Origin: Muribaculaceae bacterium
GTDB lineage: Bacteria > Bacteroidota > Bacteroidia > Bacteroidales > Muribaculaceae
DNA: 44,530 bases
Direction: 5' to 3'
Assembly: GCA_017548365.1 (NCBI GenBank)
Contig: JAFZAC010000001.1
Span: forward strand, 1 to 44,530
Positions 42,251 through 44,530 of this stretch are shown here, piece after piece. Position numbers and translations under genes: made by a program. Numbering within the stretch: position 1 is the first letter of the stretch; each line of letters opens with the position of its first letter. The notes under the pieces were generated by a model, which did no database searches, was not told the origin of the DNA, and saw only the letters and a list, made by a program, of their open reading frames with translations.

Positions 42251-42258
42251 ATCTTTGC
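42251..42258 (+). promoter_or_regulatory. -7 box of the alcohol dehydrogenase gene
   Basis: TATCTTTG, 25 bases before the ATG at 42284. TTTC, 21 bases upstream, is a weak -33 match. Confidence 0.5.
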
Positions 42259-42283
42259 GAAAATGTTTATTAAGATTTGATTT

Positions 42284-43468
42284 ATGATAAAGGATTTCAA
42301 TTTTTACGCGCCCACTAGGGTAGTTTTTGGTCGTGAGTCGGAGAAGAAAATAGGTGAACTGGTAGCATCCTGTGGCGCCAAGAAGGTGTTAATCCACTTT
42401 GGTGGCGGTTCGGCGCAACGTTCGGGCTTGCTCGATGTTGTTCGAGAGCAACTGAGAGCTGTTGGCATAGCATTCTGCGAGTTGGGCGGTGTGGTGCCCA
42501 ATCCGTTGCTGTCAAAAGTTCGCGAGGGCATTGAGCTGTGCCGTCGCGAGGGTGTGGACTTCATCCTTGCCGTGGGTGGCGGCAGTGTGATAGACTCGTC
42601 AAAGGCGATAGGCTATGGCGTGCCTTACGATGGCGACGTGTGGGACTTCTGGGCTGGAAAAGCAGCACCTGCACAATGTTTGCCCATTGGCGTGGTGCTG
42701 ACCATCCCTGCTGCCGGAAGCGAGATGTCGTCAAGCTGCGTTATCACCGCCGACGAAGGACTGCTCAAACGTGGCATCAACAGCGACCTGTGTCGATGCC
42801 GATTTGCTGTGATGAATCCCGAGCGCACTTTCACCTTGCCTCCCTACCAAACGGCAGCTGGAGCGACTGATATCATGATGCATACTATGGAACGCTACTT
42901 CTCGAAGTATGAAGATATGACACTCACCGACGCTATCAGTGAGGCGTTATTGCGCACTGTCAAGGATTCGGCCCTGGTTGTTATGCGCAATCCCGAGGAC
43001 TATCGTCACCGTGCGCAAATCATGTGGGCAGGTTCTTTGGCGCATAACGACTTGACCGAGTGTGGCACAGAGAAAGACTTTGCCACCCATCGCCTCGAGC
43101 ATGAGCTCAGCGCACTCTTCGGTGTTACCCATGGTGCTGGCTTGGCTGCCATTTGGCCATCATGGGCACGTTATGTCAAGGATAAGCATTTGAGCAGGTT
43201 TGTGCAGTTTGCCGTCAATGTGATGGGAGTTCCCAACGACTTCTCACATCCTGACGATACTGCCGAGCGCGGCATTTGTGCCGTAGAGGAGTTTTATCGC
43301 CAGATTGGTATGCCCACCAGTATCCATGAGTTGCTGGGACGAGAAATAACCGACGAGGAGATTGACACAATGGTTGAAAAGTGCTCGCGCGGCGGCACCA
43401 TAACCTTGGGAGCAATGGAAGTGCTCGACGCCCAAGCCATGCGCGACATCTACCTCCTAGCCCGCTAG
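42284..43468 (+). CDS. Iron-type alcohol dehydrogenase, YqhD/butanol dehydrogenase-like
   Basis: 394 residues, class III metal-dependent alcohol dehydrogenase. The nucleotide-binding loop GGGSVIDSSK is at about 97-106. The metal ligands fit the family spacing: Asp196 and His200 (ATDIMMHTME), His269 (THRLEHE) and His283 (GVTHGAGLA). It likely reduces aldehydes with NADPH in the cytoplasm. It is followed by a convergent AraC regulator gene, 53 bases away. The start is supported by the -7 box at 42251. Confidence 0.94.
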   Translation: MIKDFNFYAPTRVVFGRESEKKIGELVASCGAKKVLIHFGGGSAQRSGLLDVVREQLRAVGIAFCELGGVVPNPLLSKVREGIELCRREGVDFILAVGGGSVIDSSKAIGYGVPYDGDVWDFWAGKAAPAQCLPIGVVLTIPAAGSEMSSSCVITADEGLLKRGINSDLCRCRFAVMNPERTFTLPPYQTAAGATDIMMHTMERYFSKYEDMTLTDAISEALLRTVKDSALVVMRNPEDYRHRAQIMWAGSLAHNDLTECGTEKDFATHRLEHELSALFGVTHGAGLAAIWPSWARYVKDKHLSRFVQFAVNVMGVPNDFSHPDDTAERGICAVEEFYRQIGMPTSIHELLGREITDEEIDTMVEKCSRGGTITLGAMEVLDAQAMRDIYLLAR

Positions 43469-43521
43469 CCACGCGCCCGTCCCGTCTTTGTTACGTTGTT
43501 AACGCAACAAAGCTTGAAAAT

Positions 43522-44352
43522 TCACTTCAATCGCTTGCGGTACTCGCTGGGCGAGCAGCCAAAGATTCGCCTGACGTAGCGGCTCAAGTAAGATGGCGAC
43601 GAGAAATTCAGTTCGTATGCTATGTCGATGAGCGGTTTTGAACGGTCATTCAGTTGGTGAGCAATCTCTTGTGTGATATAATACTCTATCCAACTGCTAG
43701 CATTGTAGCCACTGACGGCGACACAGGCTTCGCTCAGGTATTTGGGGGTGATAAAGAGGCGTGAGGCATAGTACTCGACGCTTCTTTCCTTTTTGTAAAG
43801 GCCATCTTGCAGCAAAGTGACAAACCGTTGGAGGATGCGCGATGCCTGGCTTACACCCTCGATGTTCTGGTGCGTCATTCGAGCGTGGATGTCGTAGAAG
43901 TCGAGAATCATCGTCTCCACTGCGCGGCGCATCACGGCGGCAAAGAAATTGTGGTAGGGCTGCTCCAACCGGCGGCGGATTTCCTCGAAGTTAAGCAGAC
44001 AACGGTCAAGGTCAGCTTTTTGCATCGGCATCACCGGGTTCTGAGATGTCGAAAGCGCGCCAATCACGTTATAGCTGCTCTGTGGGGTGTTGGCGTACAG
44101 ATAAGTCCACGAGATTAGCAAGGCTTTGATGCTGAAATCTTTGGAACAGTGGATGATGGTAATTGGCTTTCCTGATGACTTAATGATGGCGTCACCGCCT
44201 ATCACGTTGAAGATGGTCTCACCTTCGGCAAACCTCGCTGCACCTTTCAGGCACAGAATGTGAAGGCAGTAGTCGGCATATTTCTCACTGCAACACTCGG
44301 CAAAATCGTCGGTGAAAACGAAGTCCTTTTGGCTTATCTCTTGTTTTTGCAT
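43522..44352 (-). CDS. AraC family transcriptional regulator
   Basis: 276 residues. The N-terminal 170 residues are a cupin-like sensor region (CLKGAARFAEGETIFNVIGGD). The C-terminal 100 residues are two helix-turn-helix units, with YASRLFITPKYLSEAC and DIAYELNFSSPSYLSRYVRRIFGCSPSEYR, typical of AraC/XylS. It is divergent from a gene starting at 44494, which it likely controls. The -7 box at 44357-44364 is so close to the ATG that the mRNA may have almost no leader. Confidence 0.93.
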   Translation of the reverse strand: MQKQEISQKDFVFTDDFAECCSEKYADYCLHILCLKGAARFAEGETIFNVIGGDAIIKSSGKPITIIHCSKDFSIKALLISWTYLYANTPQSSYNVIGALSTSQNPVMPMQKADLDRCLLNFEEIRRRLEQPYHNFFAAVMRRAVETMILDFYDIHARMTHQNIEGVSQASRILQRFVTLLQDGLYKKERSVEYYASRLFITPKYLSEACVAVSGYNASSWIEYYITQEIAHQLNDRSKPLIDIAYELNFSSPSYLSRYVRRIFGCSPSEYRKRLK

Positions 44353-44356
44353 GAGG

Positions 44357-44388
44357 CAAAATTAGGGCATTATTTCGTATTGGACAAG
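44357..44388 (-). promoter_or_regulatory. Promoter of the AraC gene, nearly touching the start codon
   Basis: On the minus strand CTTG (44388 to 44385), 20 bases, then TAATTTTG (44364 to 44357). The ATG is at 44352, only four bases after the -7 box. Confidence 0.55.
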
Positions 44389-44452
44389 TAAAAACCGAAA
44401 AAAGTGAAAGTTTTACCTCATTTTGGGTTGTTTTCATTTCTAAATTTCGCCA

Positions 44453-44460
44453 TAATTTTG
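44453..44460 (+). promoter_or_regulatory. -7 box for the right-edge gene
   Basis: TAATTTTG, 33 bases before the ATG at 44494. The T-rich region upstream has no exact TTTG at the normal distance. Confidence 0.5.
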
Positions 44461-44493
44461 CAGTGTGATTTCAAAAACAAAAATTATAATTCA

Positions 44494-44530
44494 ATGGAAT
44501 TTACAGTAGTTGACCCCAGACTGACTTCGC
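44494..44530 (+). CDS. Start of a gene cut by the window end
   Basis: Only 12 codons are present, beginning MEFTVVDPRLTS. An ATG with a -7 box upstream (44453-44460) and the divergent AraC gene support it as a real start. The family cannot be judged. AraC-divergent genes are often enzymes controlled by that regulator. Confidence 0.5.
   Translation, partial: MEFTVVDPRLTS

Overview
The window is chromosomal DNA from a member of the Bacteroidales, probably a gut lineage of the Prevotella or Muribaculaceae type. The evidence is a SusC/SusD pair with accessory lipoproteins, lipoproteins with acidic residues straight after the lipobox Cys, Bacteroidetes-type promoters (TTTG, 19-21 bp, TAnnTTTG) and a tRNA without an encoded CCA. 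There is no phage, no complete IS element, no CRISPR array and no rRNA. The exact genus is not resolved by what can be read here.

Layout. 1-1750: the start of a leftward P-loop ATPase that runs off the window, a small lipoprotein, and an STM3941-like membrane protein. 1800-7230: rightward metG, a UPF1/IGHMBP2-like helicase, a BASS-like transporter and a 73-residue protein, closed by a strong terminator. 7250-14450: leftward housekeeping genes dtd, mazG-like, deoC and polA, with two secreted proteins between dtd and mazG; one of these carries a dockerin and a FISUMP-like domain. 14441-16330: a palindrome that provides the -33 boxes of two divergent promoters (dtd and tRNA-Leu), then a tRNA-Leu(CAA), a 21-codon remnant of an alpha-amylase 3' end, three tandem 33-bp repeats and an AAA_14/DUF4143-type ATPase.

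16350-28860 is a nutrient-acquisition block, all leftward: an SusC/SusD-like outer-membrane importer with two lipoproteins, a C10 cysteine protease ending in a dockerin, a C69 dipeptidase and a secreted GH13 alpha-amylase. The presence of two peptidases and an SusD of the RagB/SusD-like_2 type suggests peptides as the main substrate. 28890-33660: an unknown membrane protein, a UPF0104-type flippase-like protein and a lipoprotein (leftward), then rsmA and mgtE (rightward). 33670-35940: a leftward trio of overlapping genes (zinc-ribbon acetyltransferase, ICMT-like methyltransferase, acetyltransferase) and a rightward DUF1905-like protein. 36010-41900: a Crp/Fnr regulator, three exported proteins with nearly identical leaders (two thioredoxin-fold, one unknown with CxxC), and a convergent outer-membrane beta-barrel receptor. 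42280-44530: an iron-type alcohol dehydrogenase, an AraC regulator and the start of a divergent gene that the AraC protein may control.

The most unusual points are: the DUF4143 ATPase with promoter-like tandem repeats, placed between an intact amylase gene and a broken copy of its 3' end next to a tRNA; a PolA whose proofreading residues are replaced while its polymerase and 5' nuclease motifs are intact; dockerins in non-cellulosomal exported proteins; and a three-gene cluster sharing one leader sequence.
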